From Candidatus Tenderia electrophaga (lineage in GTDB: Bacteria > Pseudomonadota > Gammaproteobacteria > Tenderiales > Tenderiaceae): DNA of 64,000 bases. Shown here in pieces: positions 9,893 through 23,744 of the stretch (within the stretch, counting starts at the first letter, position 1; each line of letters begins with the position of its first letter). Location of the stretch: the NCBI GenBank assembly GCA_001447805.1, contig CP013099.1, positions 806,001-870,000 on the forward strand, in the 5' to 3' direction. A model generated the notes under the pieces. The model was not told where the DNA came from and did no database searches. It saw only the letters and a program-made list of their open reading frames with translations. Both the position numbers and the translations under genes were made by a program.

Positions 9893-11302
9893 TTCCGCCA
9901 TGCGCCGTATCAAGCATATCCACCTGGTCGGCATCGGCGGCGCCGGCATGGGCGGCATCGCTGAGGTGCTGCACAACCTGGGGTATCAGGTGAGCGGTTC
10001 CGACTTGGGGCATAACGCCATGACCCGTCACCTGGCCGGGCTGGGCATCCGCATCGATCACGACCACAAGGGTGGCAATGTGCAGGACTGCGATGCGCTG
10101 GTGATTTCCTCGGCGGTGAAACAGGACAACCCGGAGGTCGTGGCGGCCCACGAACGCCGTATCCCGGTGGTGCCGCGCGCCGAGATGCTGGCCGAGCTGA
10201 TGCGTTTTCGTTTCGGTATCGCCGTGGCCGGCACCCATGGCAAGACCACTACCACCAGTCTGATCGCCAGTCTGCTGGGCGAGGCGGAGCTGGACCCTAC
10301 CTTCGTCATCGGCGGGCGGCTCAACAGTGCCGGCACCAACGCCCGGCTCGGCAGCGGCGAATATCTGGTGGCCGAGGCGGACGAGAGCGACGCCTCGTTT
10401 CTGTATCTGCAACCGGTGTTTGCGGTGGTGACCAATGTGGATGTGGACCACATGTCTACCTACGGCGGCGACTACAACAAGCTGCGCCGTACCTTCATCG
10501 AGTTTCTGCATCACCTGCCCTTCTACGGCTTGGCGGTGGTCTGTGTGGATGACTCGGGCGTGCGCGAGGTGATGGATGAGTGTCCCCGCCCCATGCTCAC
10601 CTACGGCTTCAGTGAGGCGGCCGATCTGCGCGCCAGCAACGTCAAGCAGCAGGGCAATACCACCACATTTACGGTGAGTCGGGCGGGGCATGCGGATCTG
10701 GATATCAGTCTCAACATGGCTGGCCATCACAATGTTCTGAACGCCCTGGCGGCCATTGCCGTGGCCCAGGAGCTGGCGGTGCAAGACGCGGTAATCGTGC
10801 GCGCCCTGGCCGGTTTTCAGGGTATCGGACGGCGCTTCCAAATTAACGGCGAAGTACAAACCGCCAAGGGCAAGGCGTTGCTCATCGACGATTACGGTCA
10901 TCACCCGCGCGAAGTGGCGGCCACGTTGCAAGCCATTCGTGCCGGCTGGCCGGGACGGCGCTTGGTGGTGGCCTTTCAGCCGCACCGCTACAGCCGCACG
11001 CGTGATCTGTTTGAGGACTTCACCATGGTGCTCTCCGAGGTGGATGCGCTGGTGTTGCTGGAGGTCTACAGCGCCGGTGAAGAGCCCATCGCCGGCGCCG
11101 ACGGGCGCAGTCTGGCGCGTGCCATCCGCACCCGTGGCCAGGTGGACCCGGTGTTCATCGAAAACGTCGATGATCTGGCTCACGCCTTGGCAGGGGTGAT
11201 CCAGGACCAGGACATCGTGCTCACTCTGGGTGCCGGCAATATCGGCATGGCGGCGGCACAACTGGTACAGCAGTTGGCGCACCAGTCGCAGGGGGAGTCG
11301 GC

Positions 11303-11306
<4 letters not shown>
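9885..11306 (+). CDS. murC: UDP-N-acetylmuramate--L-alanine ligase MurC
   Basis: This ligase adds the first amino acid, L-alanine, to UDP-MurNAc. From ATG 9885 it is 473 residues. The N-terminal Rossmann motif is [12 protein letters not shown], and the ATP loop GTHGKTT lies at residues 116-122. [10 protein letters not shown] and [14 protein letters not shown] are MurC signatures. The ATG overlaps the murG stop by 8 nt. A second in-frame ATG at 9900 is possible and would still keep the Rossmann motif. The frame is also open upstream within murG, but that extension matches no known N-terminus. Confidence 0.96.
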
Positions 11307-13910
<2,604 letters not shown>

Positions 13911-13951
13911 CCCCTGTGCTCACTGAAATAAACACTAAAGAGAGCGTTTAG

Positions 13952-15187
13952 ATGTCGAAAAGGGCGGAAAAAAATCTGATTGTCGGTTTGGATATAGGCA
14001 CCTCTAAGGTGGTCGCCATCGTCGCCGAGGTGTCGGCCGATAGCGGCATGGAGGTGATCGGCATCGGCTCCCATCCGTCACGCGGGTTGAAAAAAGGGGT
14101 GGTGGTCAATATCGAGTCGACGGTGCAATCCATTCAGCGGGCGGTGGAAGAGGCCGAGCTGATGGCCGGTTGTCAAATTCATTCGGTCTATGCCGGGATC
14201 GCCGGCAGTCACATCCGCAGCCTCAACTCCCACGGTATCGTCGCCATTCGCGACACCGAAGTGAATCAAAGCGATGTGGAGCGTGTCATCGATGCCGCGC
14301 GCGCCGTGGCCATTCCGGCCGATCAGAAAATCCTCCATATCCTGCCGCAGGAATTCATCATCGACAAACAGGAAGGTATTCGTGAGCCGGTCGGTATGTC
14401 CGGCGTGCGGCTGGAAGCCAAGGTGCACATGGTCACCGGCGCGGTGAGCGCGGCGCAGAACATCGTCAAGTGCGTGCGTCGCTGCGGTCTGGAGGTGGAT
14501 GACATCATCCTCGAGCAGCTGGCGTCCAGTTATTCGGTGCTCACGGATGATGAAAAGGAGCTGGGTGTGTGTCTGGTGGATATCGGCGGCGGCACCACCG
14601 ATATCGCCGTATTCACCGATGGCGCGATTCGCCATACCGCGGTGATTCCCATCGCCGGCGATCAAGTCACCAACGACATCGCCGTGGCGCTGCGAACACC
14701 GACGCAGTACGCCGAAGAGATCAAGATCAAATACGCCTGCGCTCTGACGCAACTGGCCAGTCCGCAAGAGACCATCGAAGTGCCAAGCGTCGGAGACCGA
14801 CCGCCGCGGCGTCTGGCGCGCCAGACCCTGGCGGAGGTGGTCGAGCCACGTTACGAAGAATTGCTCAGTCTGATCCAGGCCGAGCTGCGCCGTAGCGGCT
14901 TCGAGGATTTGATTGCCGCCGGCATTGTCATGACCGGCGGCAGTTCAAAGATGGAAGGGGTGGTGGAGTTGGCGGAGGAGATTTTCCACATGCCGGTGCG
15001 TCTGGGTTCGCCCCAATATGTCACCGGTCTGGTGGATGTAGTGCGGAATCCTATTTATGCCACCGGTGTCGGCCTGCTGTTGTTCGGCGATCAACACCGC
15101 GGCGATCGCGGCGGCGATTCGGTGGTAGGGGGAGGTACAAAGGGCGTTTGGGAACGAATGAGAAATTGGTTTAAGGGAAATTTTTAA
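13952..15187 (+). CDS. ftsA: Cell division protein FtsA
   Basis: This actin-family ATPase tethers FtsZ to the membrane. It is 411 residues. The phosphate-1 motif is GLDIGTSKVVAIV near the N-terminus. Family stretches include LVDIGGGTTDIAVF and GIVMTGGSSKMEGV. The extreme C-terminus (WERMRNWFKGNF) has the amphipathic, aromatic and basic character of the membrane-targeting helix. A 41-nt gap separates it from ftsQ, the first gap of that size in the cluster. The ftsZ start follows 32 nt after its stop. Confidence 0.97.
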   Translation: MSKRAEKNLIVGLDIGTSKVVAIVAEVSADSGMEVIGIGSHPSRGLKKGVVVNIESTVQSIQRAVEEAELMAGCQIHSVYAGIAGSHIRSLNSHGIVAIRDTEVNQSDVERVIDAARAVAIPADQKILHILPQEFIIDKQEGIREPVGMSGVRLEAKVHMVTGAVSAAQNIVKCVRRCGLEVDDIILEQLASSYSVLTDDEKELGVCLVDIGGGTTDIAVFTDGAIRHTAVIPIAGDQVTNDIAVALRTPTQYAEEIKIKYACALTQLASPQETIEVPSVGDRPPRRLARQTLAEVVEPRYEELLSLIQAELRRSGFEDLIAAGIVMTGGSSKMEGVVELAEEIFHMPVRLGSPQYVTGLVDVVRNPIYATGVGLLLFGDQHRGDRGGDSVVGGGTKGVWERMRNWFKGNF

Positions 15188-15219
15188 CAGCATTGACAAG
15201 TAATCAGGAGGTTACAGAC

Positions 15220-16383
<1,164 letters not shown>

Positions 16384-16424
16384 CCGAGCTTGGATGGTTG
16401 TCTCAATTTGGCGACAAGGCTGTC

Positions 16425-16453
16425 GTCACAGGGTGGATAAAATGTGCTATTCT
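16425..16453 (+). promoter_or_regulatory. Possible promoter for lpxC
   Basis: The 144-nt gap between ftsZ and lpxC contains TGCTATTCT, an extended -10 element with hexamer at 16448-16453. A poor -35 (GTCACA at 16425-16430) lies 17 nt upstream. The extended TGn motif could compensate for the weak -35. No hairpin terminator is evident after ftsZ, so lpxC may also receive read-through. This is inference from motif matching only. Confidence 0.35.
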
Positions 16454-16527
16454 TGCCCGCATTTGTTACCGCCCTGTGACAAGGTGTGGTTTTTTTACCG
16501 CGCGATTTCGGAGTGAACGGCCAGTTA

Positions 16528-17439
16528 ATGATTAAGCAGCGTACCTTAAAAAATGTGATTCGGGCCACGGGTGTTGGCCTGCATACGGGTGAAAAGATCT
16601 ATCTGACCCTGCGCCCCGCGCCGGCCGATGCGGGGATCGTGTTTCGCCGGGTTGATCTCGACCCTGCGGTGGAGATTCCGGCGCGCGCCGAAAACGTCGG
16701 CGATACGCGCTTGTCCACGACCTTGATTCAAGACGGCGTGCGCATTTCCACGGTCGAACACCTGCTCTCGGCCATGGCGGGTCTGGGGATCGATAATGCC
16801 ATTATCGATTTGAGTGCGCCGGAAGTGCCGATCATGGATGGCAGCGCCGGGCCGTTTGTCTTCCTGTTGCAGTCCGCCGGGGTGCAGGAGCAGGACGCAC
16901 CTAAGCGCTTTATCCGTATTAAACGCCCCGTTCTGGTGGAGGACGATGATAAGTGGGCCAAGTTTGAGCCGTTTGACGGCTTCAAGGTTTCGTTCAGCAT
17001 CGATTTCGATCATCCCGCCTTTCACGGCCGCGCCAAGCAGGCGACTATCGATTTTTCCACGACCTCGTTCGTGAAAGAAGTCAGTCGTGCCCGTACGTTT
17101 GGTTTTATGCGCGACATCGAGGCCCTGCGCGCCAACAATCTGGCGCTGGGCGGCAGTATGGAAAACGCTATCGTGGTGGACGATTACCGCATTCTCAATG
17201 ATGATGGGCTGCGCTACGAAGACGAATTCGTCAAACACAAGGTCCTGGACGCCATCGGCGATCTTTACCTGCTGGGGCGCAGCCTGATCGGGGCCTTTAG
17301 TGGCCATAAATCGGGCCACGCCCTGAATAATCAGCTGCTCAGAACCCTGATGGCGCAGGAGGATGCCTGGGAACTGGTGACCTTCGAAGATGGCGAGCAG
17401 GCACCCATTTCCTTTATGCAGCCCTTGCTGGCGACTTGA
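16528..17439 (+). CDS. lpxC: UDP-3-O-acyl-N-acetylglucosamine deacetylase LpxC
   Basis: This zinc deacetylase catalyses the first committed step of lipid A synthesis. From ATG 16528 it is 303 residues, close to 305 in E. coli. Zinc and catalytic residues are recognisable: His78 in [17 protein letters not shown], the HKVLDAIGD motif supplying His and Asp, and the HKSGHALNN histidine near the C-terminus. The frame is open upstream to 16486, but that extension has no family counterpart. It follows ftsZ, the classic end of the dcw cluster. Confidence 0.97.
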   Translation: MIKQRTLKNVIRATGVGLHTGEKIYLTLRPAPADAGIVFRRVDLDPAVEIPARAENVGDTRLSTTLIQDGVRISTVEHLLSAMAGLGIDNAIIDLSAPEVPIMDGSAGPFVFLLQSAGVQEQDAPKRFIRIKRPVLVEDDDKWAKFEPFDGFKVSFSIDFDHPAFHGRAKQATIDFSTTSFVKEVSRARTFGFMRDIEALRANNLALGGSMENAIVVDDYRILNDDGLRYEDEFVKHKVLDAIGDLYLLGRSLIGAFSGHKSGHALNNQLLRTLMAQEDAWELVTFEDGEQAPISFMQPLLAT

Positions 17440-17527
17440 GAGTCGTAATTTAGACATTAGTCGCACTTTTCTTTGTCAGCGGCCATCAAGCAACTCATTG
17501 AATAGCCGTTGAATAATAATGTATGCA

Positions 17528-17977
17528 TTAAGCTTGGTTACGGCCGTGTTGTGACAGCCGCCTCAGGGCATTTTTGAGCTTGGGGTCGGTGATGGCTTCG
17601 GCTAACTCGGCAATCAAGCGGGACGATTGTGATGACAGGCGCGGCCGGCGTTGGCTGTTGGATTGAGGCCGTTGTGGTTGGGTGGTGGGCACGACCTGAC
17701 TAACGACCGATTTTATCCTAAAATCATGATAGGCTTTGATAATTTTGGGATGCAACAGGCGCAAACGGGTGGCCCAGGCCGGCGACGAGACTAGGATCAC
17801 GAGTCGGTCTCGGTCAAGCGCGGCGATGCTGCACTGGCGCGCCAAGGGTGTGGGCAGCAAGTGTTGCAAGCGTGCGTTGAGGACGCGCAGATTGTCGATG
17901 CGGCGCATGAGTTGTCGCAGACCGGCGCTGGATTGGTCGGCTGCCAGGATGTTTTTGACTGAGGTCGGTGATTTCAA
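17528..17977 (-). CDS. dciA: DUF721 family protein, DciA-like replicative helicase operator
   Basis: The protein has an N-terminal DUF721 (DciA) domain, with LRQLMRRIDNLRVLNARLQ, CSIAALDRDRLVILVSSPAWATRLR and a Q/R/S-rich C-terminal tail. DciA proteins load or operate DnaB in bacteria lacking DnaC. The proposed start is TTG at 17977, preceded by AGGAA at good spacing, giving 149 residues and an N-terminus like that of pseudomonad homologues. An upstream ATG at 18040 would add 21 residues and overlap the divergent peptidase gene. It is convergent with lpxC and divergent from the M23 gene. Family is clear; the start is less certain. Confidence 0.82.
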   Translation of the reverse strand: MKSPTSVKNILAADQSSAGLRQLMRRIDNLRVLNARLQHLLPTPLARQCSIAALDRDRLVILVSSPAWATRLRLLHPKIIKAYHDFRIKSVVSQVVPTTQPQRPQSNSQRRPRLSSQSSRLIAELAEAITDPKLKNALRRLSQHGRNQA

Positions 17978-18029
17978 AGCTGACTTCCTGATCAACGAAT
18001 GACTAAGGACGGAGCTAAGCGGCGAAATT

Positions 18030-18959
18030 ATGGGTATCATTTTAATACCGAAAAGCTCGAAAGGCGTGGCACGAAGAGTTAGCCGCCGCGCCGCATTGTT
18101 GATGATATCAGCCTTGCTACTGACTGTGCCCGCCGCCACATTATTCACCGGTTATTATTTGGGCTTGCATAATACCGCCGAGCAGAAAGAGATGCTCTCC
18201 GCCGGATTGCGTGCCGAGTTGGAGCAGCAGCGCCGGGAACTGGATGCCAGCAAACAGCGCGCCCAGGAAAATATTAATGCGCTGACTTTGCGTCTGGCGC
18301 AGCTGCAATCCCGCGTGGTGCGGCTCGATGCCATGGGTGAGCGGCTCACCGAGATGGCCCAGCTGGACAAGGGCGAGTTCGATTTTCAGACGGCTCCCGC
18401 CCAGGGGGGGCCGGCCGCCGATGACTTGCTGGCACAGGCGGATCTGGATGATTTCATGGCGTCCTTCCAGGATTTGAGCAAACAGCTGGATGATCGCGAG
18501 CAGCAATTGGCGGTATTGGAATCCATGTTGATGACGCGCAACCTGGAAGACGAGGTGTTTCCCGCCGGCTTCCCGGCGGAAAAAGGTTGGGTTTCTTCAT
18601 TTTTCGGCACCCGTACCGATCCCTTTACCGGCCGCCCGGCGCGTCATGAGGGGGTGGATATCGCCGGCAAGCTGGGCACCAAGATTCTGGCCGTTGCCGC
18701 CGGCGTCGTGACCTGGTCCGGCGACCGTTACGGGTACGGCACCATGGTCGAGATCAACCACGGCAACGGTTATATCACCCGTTACGCGCATCATAGCGAG
18801 AACCTGGTTGAGGTGGGGGACACGGTCAAAAAGGGCCAGGCGATCGGCCTGATGGGGTCCAGCGGTCGTTCCACAGGTCCGCATGTGCATTTCGAGGTTC
18901 TGCGTCATGGCCGGGTGGTCGATCCGATCAAGTATGTGCGTAGTAGCGCCCGTCGCTAG
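18030..18959 (+). CDS. M23 family (LytM-type) peptidase with membrane anchor and coiled coil
   Basis: This 309-residue protein has a basic N-terminus, one membrane helix (about residues 24-46), a long coiled coil (about 50-110) and a C-terminal LytM/M23 endopeptidase domain. Zinc-site residues are present: His206 and Asp210 in HEGVD, and His285-x-His287 in HVHFE. An active zinc peptidoglycan endopeptidase facing the periplasm is therefore likely, rather than a degenerate EnvC-type activator. It sits between a divergent dciA-like gene and secA. No strong Shine-Dalgarno precedes ATG 18030. Its precise cell-wall role cannot be read from sequence. Confidence 0.9.
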   Translation: MGIILIPKSSKGVARRVSRRAALLMISALLLTVPAATLFTGYYLGLHNTAEQKEMLSAGLRAELEQQRRELDASKQRAQENINALTLRLAQLQSRVVRLDAMGERLTEMAQLDKGEFDFQTAPAQGGPAADDLLAQADLDDFMASFQDLSKQLDDREQQLAVLESMLMTRNLEDEVFPAGFPAEKGWVSSFFGTRTDPFTGRPARHEGVDIAGKLGTKILAVAAGVVTWSGDRYGYGTMVEINHGNGYITRYAHHSENLVEVGDTVKKGQAIGLMGSSGRSTGPHVHFEVLRHGRVVDPIKYVRSSARR

Positions 18960-18979
18960 AGCGACGGAACTCTTTTCCC
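18950..18979 (+). terminator. Hairpin containing the peptidase stop codon
   Basis: CCGTCGC (18950-18956) and GCGACGG (18961-18967) form a perfect 7-bp stem with a TAGA tetraloop holding the TAG stop. The downstream sequence AACTCTTTTCCCT gives only an interrupted T tract. It could be a weak terminator insulating secA from upstream transcription. Confidence 0.5.
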
Positions 18980-19084
18980 TCAAAATCATCTAGTTTATTT
19001 TCTAAATAGGGCGATTTGTTTTATGATCGCTCTGCGATGCGCAGTCCGTGCGCGCTTATATTTTGACAAGATTTCTAGGGGCCA

Positions 19085-21787
19085 ATGGTTACTAAGTTAT
19101 TGAAAAAAGTCTTCGGCAGTCGCAATGAGCGGCTGTTGAAGCGCATGCAAAAGGTCGTCTTGCAGGTCAATGCGCTGGAGGATGGGATCGCCGCCTTGGC
19201 GGATGACGAGCTCAAGGCCAAGAGCGCCGAGTTTCGTCAGCGTCTGGCGGACGGCACCAACCTGGAGGCCATTCTGCCAGAGGCCTTTGCCGTGGTGCGC
19301 GAGGCCGGCAAGCGCGCCTTGGGCATGCGCCACTACGATGTTCAGCTCATTGGTGCCATGGTCCTGAACGAGGGCAACATCGCTGAGATGCGCACCGGCG
19401 AGGGGAAGACCTTGGTGGCCACCCTGGCGGTTTATCTCAATGCCCTGGAAGGCAAGGGTGTGCACGTCATCACCGTCAACGATTACCTGGCCCAGCGCGA
19501 CGCCAAGTGGATGGGGCAGGTGTACGAATTCCTGGGTATGACGGTCGGCGTAATCCTGTCCGGCCAGGATACCGAGGCGAAACGTGCCGCCTATGCCGCG
19601 GACATCACCTACGGCACCAATAACGAATACGGTTTCGACTACCTGCGCGACAACATGGCCTTCCGCGTTACCGACAAGGTGCAGCGCGAACTCAATTTCG
19701 CCGTGGTGGACGAGGTGGACTCCATCCTCATCGACGAGGCGCGCACGCCGCTGATTATCTCGGGGCCGACCGACGACAACTCCGAGCTCTACGTCAAGAT
19801 GAACACGCTCATTCCTAATTTGGTGAAGCAGGAGGAGGAAGAGGGGCCGGGTGATTATTCCGTGGACGAAAAGGCCAAGCAGGTATTCCTCACCGAAGAG
19901 GGCCACCAGAAGGTGGAAGAGATGCTGCTCCAGAACGACCTGTTGCAAGAAGGCGAGAGCCTCTATGACGCCGCCAACATCGCCCTCATGCACCATCTCA
20001 ATGCCGCATTGCGCGCCCATGCCTTGTTCCAGCGTGACGTGGATTACATTGTCCAGAACGGCGAGATCGTCATCGTTGACGAATTCACCGGCCGCACCAT
20101 GCCCGGGCGACGCTGGTCCGACGGCCTGCACCAGGCCATCGAGGCCAAGGAGGGGGTGAAGATCCAAAACGAGAACCAGACCCTGGCCTCCATCACCTTC
20201 CAGAACTATTTCCGCCTTTACAACAAACTTGCCGGCATGACCGGCACCGCCGACACCGAGGCCTACGAATTTCAGGAAATCTACGGTCTGGAAGTGGTGG
20301 TGATCCCGCCCAACAAGCCGACCCAACGCAACGATATGGGCGACCTGGTCTACCTCAACCAGCAGGACAAATTCAACGCCATTCTCGAGGACATCAAGGA
20401 TTGCCACGGCCGCGGCCAGCCGGTGCTGGTGGGCACCACCTCCATCGAGGTCTCCGAGCTGTTGTCGGGCGTTTTGAGCAAAAGCAAGATCAAACACGAG
20501 GTGCTTAACGCCAAGCAGCATGCGCGCGAAGCCGAGATCGTGGCCCAGGCGGGCAGCCCCGCTGCGGTCACCATCGCCACCAACATGGCCGGCCGCGGGA
20601 CCGACATCGTCCTGGGCGGCAGTCTCGATGTCGAGTTGGAAAAGGTTGACGCCGGTGATGAGGTGGCGGTCAAGCGTATTCGTTCCGAATGGCAGCAGCG
20701 TCACGATCAGGTGCTGGAGGCCGGCGGCCTGCACATCATCGGCACCGAGCGCCATGAATCACGCCGCATTGACAACCAGCTGCGCGGCCGCTCCGGGCGC
20801 CAGGGCGACCCCGGCTCCTCACGCTTTTATCTGTCGCTGCAAGACAACCTGATGCGCATCTTCGCCTCTGATCGTGTCTCTTCGATCATGCAGAAACTGG
20901 GTATGGAAGAAGGCGAGGCCATCGAACACCCCTGGGTGAGCAAGGCCATCGAGAACGCCCAACGTAAGGTCGAGGGGCACAACTTCGATATTCGTAAGCA
21001 ACTCCTCGAATACGACGATGTGGCCAACGACCAGCGCAAGGTGATCTACGAACAACGCAACGAATTAATGGCCTCGGACGATATCTCCGACGCCATCAAG
21101 GGCATCCGCCACGACGTGGTCAACGAGGTCATCAGCAGCTTCGTGCCGCCGCAGAGTCTCGAGGAACAATGGGATGTACCCGGTTTGGAGCAGGCCCTTG
21201 AGCATGAATTCGGCCAACGCATGCCCATACAGCAATGGTTGGATGAAGACGACGAACTGCACGAAGAGACCCTGCGCCAGCGCATCCTGGACGAGATCGA
21301 GGCGGCCTACCAGAAGAAAGAGGAACAGGCCGGCAGCGAGGTGCTGCGCCATTTCGAAAAGGCGGTGATGCTGCAGGTGCTCGACACCCAGTGGAAGGAC
21401 CATCTGGCGGCTATGGACTATCTGCGCCAGGGTATCCACCTGCGCGGCTATGCCCAGAAAAACCCCAAGCAGGAATATAAACGCGAAGCCTTCGAGATGT
21501 TTACCCAATTGCTGGAGCGCATCAAGCACGAGGTGGTGAGTATCATCTCCAAGGTGCAAGTGCAGACCCAGGCCGATGTGGAAGCGGTGGACGAGCAGCG
21601 CCGCAGCCAAGGCAAGATGCAGTTCCAGCATGCCCAGGCCTCGGCCCTGCCGGACGCCGACGTCGAGGCGGACCAAGGCGAGCACCCTGAACCCTTTGTG
21701 CGTGAAGGCCGCAAGGTCGGTCGCAACGAGCCCTGTCCCTGTGGTTCGGGCAAAAAGTATAAACAGTGCCACGGTAGGCTGAGCTGA
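19085..21787 (+). CDS. secA: Preprotein translocase ATPase SecA
   Basis: This motor ATPase pushes preproteins through SecYEG. It is 900 residues, normal for proteobacteria. Walker A GEGKT is at residues 105-109, and the DEVD box at 209-212. Conserved stretches include [28 protein letters not shown] and [15 protein letters not shown]. The C-terminal zinc-binding SecB/phospholipid-binding tail [14 protein letters not shown] is intact. The upstream 125 nt contains a TATGAT -10 at 19022-19027 with a poor -35 at 18999. No SecM-like arrest peptide gene is found upstream; an M23 gene occupies that position. Confidence 0.98.
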   Translation: MVTKLLKKVFGSRNERLLKRMQKVVLQVNALEDGIAALADDELKAKSAEFRQRLADGTNLEAILPEAFAVVREAGKRALGMRHYDVQLIGAMVLNEGNIAEMRTGEGKTLVATLAVYLNALEGKGVHVITVNDYLAQRDAKWMGQVYEFLGMTVGVILSGQDTEAKRAAYAADITYGTNNEYGFDYLRDNMAFRVTDKVQRELNFAVVDEVDSILIDEARTPLIISGPTDDNSELYVKMNTLIPNLVKQEEEEGPGDYSVDEKAKQVFLTEEGHQKVEEMLLQNDLLQEGESLYDAANIALMHHLNAALRAHALFQRDVDYIVQNGEIVIVDEFTGRTMPGRRWSDGLHQAIEAKEGVKIQNENQTLASITFQNYFRLYNKLAGMTGTADTEAYEFQEIYGLEVVVIPPNKPTQRNDMGDLVYLNQQDKFNAILEDIKDCHGRGQPVLVGTTSIEVSELLSGVLSKSKIKHEVLNAKQHAREAEIVAQAGSPAAVTIATNMAGRGTDIVLGGSLDVELEKVDAGDEVAVKRIRSEWQQRHDQVLEAGGLHIIGTERHESRRIDNQLRGRSGRQGDPGSSRFYLSLQDNLMRIFASDRVSSIMQKLGMEEGEAIEHPWVSKAIENAQRKVEGHNFDIRKQLLEYDDVANDQRKVIYEQRNELMASDDISDAIKGIRHDVVNEVISSFVPPQSLEEQWDVPGLEQALEHEFGQRMPIQQWLDEDDELHEETLRQRILDEIEAAYQKKEEQAGSEVLRHFEKAVMLQVLDTQWKDHLAAMDYLRQGIHLRGYAQKNPKQEYKREAFEMFTQLLERIKHEVVSIISKVQVQTQADVEAVDEQRRSQGKMQFQHAQASALPDADVEADQGEHPEPFVREGRKVGRNEPCPCGSGKKYKQCHGRLS

Positions 21788-21792
21788 TTACC

Positions 21793-23010
21793 ATGCCGGT
21801 CGGCCTGTCTGGGTTGCCCGAATTGCTGCCGGTCAGCGGGGTACGTTGGGGCGTGGCCGAGGCCGCCATCAAACGCCCCGGGCGCAATGACGTGGCCCTG
21901 ATGGAGATCGCGCCGGATTCAAGCGCGGCGGCGGTTTATACCCGCAATGCCTTCTGTGCCGCGCCGGTGAGCGTGGCCAAGCGCCATGGTGCCGCCCAGG
22001 CCACGCGTTATCTCCTTATCAACAGCGGCAATGCCAATGCCGGTACCGGCGCGCCCGGCCTGCAGGCGGCGCTGGACAGCTGTCGCGCCGTCGCTGAGCT
22101 GGGCCACTGTCAGCCCGAGGCGGTATTGCCCTTTTCCACCGGTGTCATCGGTGAACCCCTGCCGCTGGAGCGTATCCGCCGGGCCCTGCCTCAGGCGCTC
22201 GCCGGTCTGAGCGAGCAGGGCTGGGAAGCGGCCGCCCGCGCCATTATGACCACCGACATCGTGCCCAAAGGTATCTCCAAGCAGCTCGTGCTGAACGGCA
22301 AGCGCGTCACCATCACCGGCATCGCCAAAGGATCGGGCATGATCAGACCGGACATGGCCACCATGCTGGCCTATCTGGCCACCGACGCCGGTGTGGCGCA
22401 GGCGCTTTTGCAACAAACCCTGCGGCAGGCCGCCGACCGTTCATTCAACAGCATCACCGTGGATGGCGACACCTCCACCAATGACGCCTGTGTGCTGGTG
22501 GCGACAGGCCAGGCGGGGGTGACGTTTGCATCTGAAACCGATGCCGGATTCGCCGAGTTCGACGCCGCCGTCACCCAGGTGTGTCAGGCCCTGGCCCAGG
22601 CCATCGTGCGCGATGGCGAGGGGGCGACCAAATTTATCACCATCGATGTCCAAGGCGGGCGCGACACGGCCGAGTGTCGCCAGGTGGCCTACGCCGTGGC
22701 CCACTCACCGCTGGTGAAGACTGCGTTTTTCGCCTCCGACCCCAACTGGGGACGCATCCTGGCGGCGGTGGGGCGTGCTGGGCTGGACGGGCTCGACGTG
22801 GACAAGGTCACCCTCCATCTGGGTGATGTATGTATCGCTAGAGGCGGCGGCCGCGCCGCCGACTATACCGAGGCGGCCGGTCAGGCGGTGATGCGCGAAG
22901 CGGAGATCACCATTACCATTGCACTGGGACGGGGCAGTGCCGAGGCCCGGGTGTGGACCACCGACCTGTCCTACGATTACGTCAAGATCAACGCCGAATA
23001 CAGAACCTGA
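21793..23010 (+). CDS. argJ: Bifunctional glutamate N-acetyltransferase / ornithine acetyltransferase ArgJ
   Basis: This arginine-pathway enzyme transfers acetyl from N-acetylornithine to glutamate. It is 405 residues. The autoproteolytic and catalytic threonine is Thr190 in RPDMATMLAYL. Other family stretches are INSGNANAGTG, MTTDIVPKG and DPNWGRILAAVGRAG. The start is 5 nt after the secA stop, so the two are probably co-transcribed. An argA homologue is also present in this window (43836-45167), so ArgJ may mainly recycle acetyl groups. Whether it also uses acetyl-CoA cannot be decided from sequence. Confidence 0.97.
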   Translation: MPVGLSGLPELLPVSGVRWGVAEAAIKRPGRNDVALMEIAPDSSAAAVYTRNAFCAAPVSVAKRHGAAQATRYLLINSGNANAGTGAPGLQAALDSCRAVAELGHCQPEAVLPFSTGVIGEPLPLERIRRALPQALAGLSEQGWEAAARAIMTTDIVPKGISKQLVLNGKRVTITGIAKGSGMIRPDMATMLAYLATDAGVAQALLQQTLRQAADRSFNSITVDGDTSTNDACVLVATGQAGVTFASETDAGFAEFDAAVTQVCQALAQAIVRDGEGATKFITIDVQGGRDTAECRQVAYAVAHSPLVKTAFFASDPNWGRILAAVGRAGLDGLDVDKVTLHLGDVCIARGGGRAADYTEAAGQAVMREAEITITIALGRGSAEARVWTTDLSYDYVKINAEYRT

Positions 23011-23012
23011 TT

Positions 23013-23089
23013 GTAGGGTGCGCACCGCGCACCATTCATTGTCTGATTGGTACTATCCCCGACGTTGCGGCGCGCTATGCGCACCCTAC
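23013..23089. repeat. 77-bp intergenic inverted-repeat element
   Basis: The region begins GTAGGGTGCGC (23013-23023) and ends with its exact reverse complement (23079-23089). The arms match at 18 of 21 positions when extended inward. The core is about 35 nt with no open frame. It begins three bases after the argJ stop. Size, terminal symmetry and intergenic location resemble interspersed palindromic or MITE-like repeats, but only one copy is seen here, so repetition in the genome is inference. Confidence 0.6.
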
Positions 23090-23104
23090 GACGCCCGGCG
23101 GACA

Positions 23105-23134
23105 ATAAAAAACCCGCCGCGGCGGGTTTTTTAT
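23105..23134. terminator. Bidirectional Rho-independent terminator between argJ and rpmG
   Basis: AACCCGCC and GGCGGGTT form a GC-rich stem, flanked by an A-run on the left and a T-run on the right (AAAAAACCCGCC/GGCGGGTTTTTT). It can terminate argJ on the plus strand and rpmBG on the minus strand. Confidence 0.88.
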
Positions 23135-23152
23135 TGCGATCAAGCGGCTTGA

Positions 23153-23320
23153 TTACTTGATCTTGGCTTCCTTATACATCACATGTTTGCGCACCACGGG
23201 ATCGAACTTCTTGATCTCCATCTTTTCAGGCATATTGCGCTTGTTTTTGTCGGTGGTGTAGAAGTGACCGGTGCCGGCAGAGGACACCAGTCGGATCTTT
23301 TCACGTGCACTCTTCGCCAT
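23153..23320 (-). CDS. rpmG: 50S ribosomal protein L33
   Basis: This small ORF encodes 55 residues, beginning [20 protein letters not shown] and ending with a lysine-rich tail (KEAKIK). [13 protein letters not shown] and [15 protein letters not shown] match the cysteine-free L33 form. It lies 12 nt downstream of rpmB, the usual rpmBG operon, and ends shortly before a strong terminator. The lack of zinc-ribbon cysteines identifies the zinc-independent paralogue class. Confidence 0.97.
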   Translation of the reverse strand: MAKSAREKIRLVSSAGTGHFYTTDKNKRNMPEKMEIKKFDPVVRKHVMYKEAKIK

Positions 23321-23332
23321 GATTCTGTCTCC

Positions 23333-23569
23333 TTAAATCTTTTCGCCGCGGGCACGGATCTCGGCCAGCACGCTATCGATGCCGCGTTTGTCGATGATGC
23401 GCATCCCGTGCGACGAAACACGCAGTTTCACCCAACGCTTTTCGCCCTCCACCCAGAAACGGTGGCTGTGAAGGTTGGGCAGAAAACGGCGCTTGGTCTT
23501 GTTGTTGGCGTGGGAGACGTTGTTCCCGACCATCGGGCGCTTGCCCGTAACCTGACATACTCTCGACAT
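23333..23569 (-). CDS. rpmB: 50S ribosomal protein L28
   Basis: This 78-residue large-subunit ribosomal protein begins [20 protein letters not shown] and contains [14 protein letters not shown], both diagnostic of L28. A GGAGAAAG ribosome-binding site precedes the ATG at 23569. It is the first gene of the rpmBG operon, with a good promoter at 23625-23654 upstream. Confidence 0.98.
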   Translation of the reverse strand: MSRVCQVTGKRPMVGNNVSHANNKTKRRFLPNLHSHRFWVEGEKRWVKLRVSSHGMRIIDKRGIDSVLAEIRARGEKI

Positions 23570-23624
23570 GAGTCTTTCTCCAAAATGAATTCTTTTGACG
23601 CTGCTGCGGCGCAGGAAGGGCGAA

Positions 23625-23654
23625 TTTATACCAGATTCAGGGGGGTGGTTTCAA
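23625..23654 (-). promoter_or_regulatory. Promoter of rpmBG
   Basis: On the minus strand TTGAAA (23649-23654) is followed after 18 nt by TATAAA (23625-23630), a near-consensus sigma70 promoter. The predicted start near 23618 gives a leader of about 48 nt before rpmB. The rest of the 175-nt rpmB-radC gap shows no gene. Confidence 0.65.
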
Positions 23655-23744
23655 GTAAAAAGCTGTTTTGGCAGGAAAATAATTCCCCGCAGGGCACACG
23701 TCCGAGGCGATACACTGCCAAAACAAGCGCTTAACCCGCGTTCG

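Noticed and set aside
18960-19084. A SecM-like leader gene upstream of secA
   Set aside because: The 125-nt gap has no ORF with a signal peptide or arrest motif.
19097-20755. A 552-codon open frame antisense to secA
   Set aside because: This is an antisense frame produced by codon bias. It has no ribosome-binding site or domain and lies wholly within a certain gene.
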